Source: Pelecanus crispus | Lineage: Eukaryota; Chordata; Aves; Pelecaniformes; Pelecanidae | Assembly: GCF_030463565.1 (NCBI RefSeq) | Contig: NC_134644.1 | Location: 151,739,967-151,803,966 of the forward strand | Length of the DNA stretch: 64,000 nucleotides | Reading direction: 5' to 3' | Part shown: piece after piece, positions 62,401-64,000 of the stretch | Layout: every line of letters begins with the position of its first letter | Position numbering within the stretch: the stretch's first letter is position 1 | The notes under the pieces: generated by a model | Database searches by the model: none | What the model saw: the letters and a program-made list of their open reading frames with translations, nothing else | What the model was told of the DNA's origin: nothing | Made by a program: the position numbers and the translations under genes

Positions 62401-64000
62401 GGTGGAACGTACATGCCGATTGTGAGAATTACTGCAGCTGAGTTACCGTGGATATACGAAGCCCACAATCATGTCTCAGTAGATGCTCATAAGTTTACTT
62501 TTAAGACAGACTGCCATGGGATGGAGGAACGGAAATCCCTTTTCCTGCTATATGGCTGGTGTCTGAGCAGCACAGGTAGAGGGCTGCTTTTCCACTCTGT
62601 CCTTTAGTCTGGCTTTTGCTTGGAAACTGCAGGAGAAAACCAAGAAGGATGAATTATGCTTCTGTGAAAACACTCAGTGCACATCTCTAGTCAGGCAAGA
62701 CAGAATAACACTTAAAGGAAGGTCCCAGAGCTGAAAAGAAACAAGAGCTGGTTATGAGGTAACATTAGGTACAGACTTTGCACATTAGTATTTACTAGGC
62801 TAGAACAATTTAAAGCTCTCATTTAAACTACCCAATTAAAAAAAAAAAAAAAAAGACTCATTTCAATCTGACTGATGGTCTGTAAAGCTAATTTGAAAAG
62901 TTGTGCTTTGCAACTTGACTAAAATATTGTGATGAAGTGAAGTGGAAATGCCTGGTGCTAGAGAGTTGCCTGTTTGTCCCAGTGGGGAATTGTCTTTTAT
63001 GATGCTTCCATGGGCAAAAAGACCAGGTTAGAAAACAAAGGCCTGATCCTGTCCACGTTTCAAGACCTACCTGCTGCACTCCCTCCCCACCCCCAAACCA
63101 AGACTGCAACCCCTTACCATCCTGCACCTGAGCCTTCCTACTCCCACATCTCCAAACCAGCTGTCCCAGGCTCTTGTCAGCACTGTCCCCTGTGTCTTGT
63201 ATCCACAGTAACAAATAACTCCAGCTGTGCAAAGCTCAAACCAAAGGCTGCCAGCACCGCCTGAGCCCTTGCACACTTCACCTGTTCCCTGTTAAAAAAT
63301 GTGCACCTTTAAGCAAGGTAAATTTAGACTGGAAATTATCTCCCAGGCTTGTTGCTTCTATATTTTTCTCTGGTATTGTAAAGAGTTATTTGGTGATAGA
63401 AGTCTTTTTCTCAGATTTCCTCAGATTTAAGATCAGGATGAGATCCTTTTTTTAACCTTTCTCTTTGATAAACCAAAGAACTTGAGCTAATATTGAATAG
63501 TGCTTTGCTAAGAACAGGTCCTTGTGGGACCAACACTAGTAAAAAGGTTGGCACTGAGGATGGCTTCCTATTTACAGTTATTTTCTGAGATTTTGTATAG
63601 TCATATCCCAGTCTGTAACGATGGTTTCCATTAGTTTGTATAAACAGGACACCTGTGTTTCTCTCTTGGCTTTCTGAGACTGTGCCACAGACATACAGGA
63701 CTTGGGTGGACGTGCACTTCAGACCCAACTTGCCACTGAGAGTGGCCGACTGGTCCAAGTGTCACTGGTGTCCAGCAGTCACACTGGAGCCACTCTCCTG
63801 ACTGCTTTACTGGGTGCCCAGAAGTCCTGGAGATCTTCCCCAAATCTTTCTCTGCATATCCCTTCCCATATGCCAGGCAAAGTTTCCATGAAGAAAAAGA
63901 AAAAGCCTGATGTTCACTAACCACTATGGATACCCTGACAGCACCTTGGACTTAGAAGCCTCTAGCAGTACCCAGATGCAGCTATGCACATAAAACAGAC

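Larger units (their letters stand above)
56100..64000. other. Noncoding interval upstream of ZNF706, no gene recognised
   Basis: No exon of a known protein is seen. The longest frame is 179 codons on the minus strand (60177-60716). Short frames such as 57183-57455 and 62196-62441 read somewhat protein-like but match nothing I know. There is an A17 run at 62838-62854 without a recognisable retrocopy beside it. A splice-acceptor-like CTCTCTTCCCAG at about 56080-56091 could belong to a divergent noncoding RNA starting in the CpG island. Confidence 0.5.

Noticed and set aside
62838..62854. 17-base A run as a retrotransposon tail
   Set aside because: Nothing upstream resembles a SINE, LINE or retrocopy, and bird CR1 elements do not end in poly(A).

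Overview
The window reads as nuclear DNA of a bird. It has three fragments of CR1 LINE retrotransposons, one ending in the tandem ATTCTATG-type 3' tail, and a solo LTR of an avian endogenous-retrovirus family that I know from many neoavian genomes. It also carries one vertebrate gene on the minus strand that I recognise with confidence: ZNF706, which encodes a 76-residue SERF-like/C2H2 zinc-finger protein. No bacterial-style operons, CRISPR arrays or phage genes are present. Most long open frames are chance frames in GC-rich or pyrimidine-rich DNA.

Layout. Positions 1-50.7 kb hold no recognisable protein-coding gene. From left to right they contain anonymous unique-looking DNA with short low-complexity tracts, a 575-bp solo LTR with a perfect 5-bp target duplication (7259-7843), a diverged and internally deleted CR1 (about 15.6-16.5 kb), a long stretch rich in GC by eye (about 23-38 kb), a young CR1 3' end (35.2-35.5 kb), an AT-rich block with a strong palindrome (42.6 kb), and an old CR1 of a type seen in sauropsids (about 44.6-46.0 kb). 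ZNF706 runs right to left. A CpG-island promoter and probable first exon lie near 55.2-55.5 kb. The ATG exon is at 51998-52134, the terminal coding exon is at 50702-50797, and an AT-rich 3' UTR continues leftward with several possible poly(A) signals. From about 56.1 kb to the end nothing coding is recognised.

Context. In human the order is YWHAZ - ZNF706 - GRHL2, with YWHAZ and ZNF706 both on the minus strand. If the bird keeps that order, the left 50 kb is the gene-poor interval toward YWHAZ and the right edge points toward GRHL2. Several AT-rich, homeobox-site-like segments could be enhancers, but only an alignment can show that.

I did not find a convincing undescribed system. The best leads are the ZNF706 promoter, which has a perfect D-box, a CCAAT/YY1 block, an E-box and very dense G-runs, an unusually long 321-codon open frame at 26131-27096, and the alternative poly(A) layout downstream of ZNF706. 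Coordinates of repeats are by eye and approximate unless stated otherwise.
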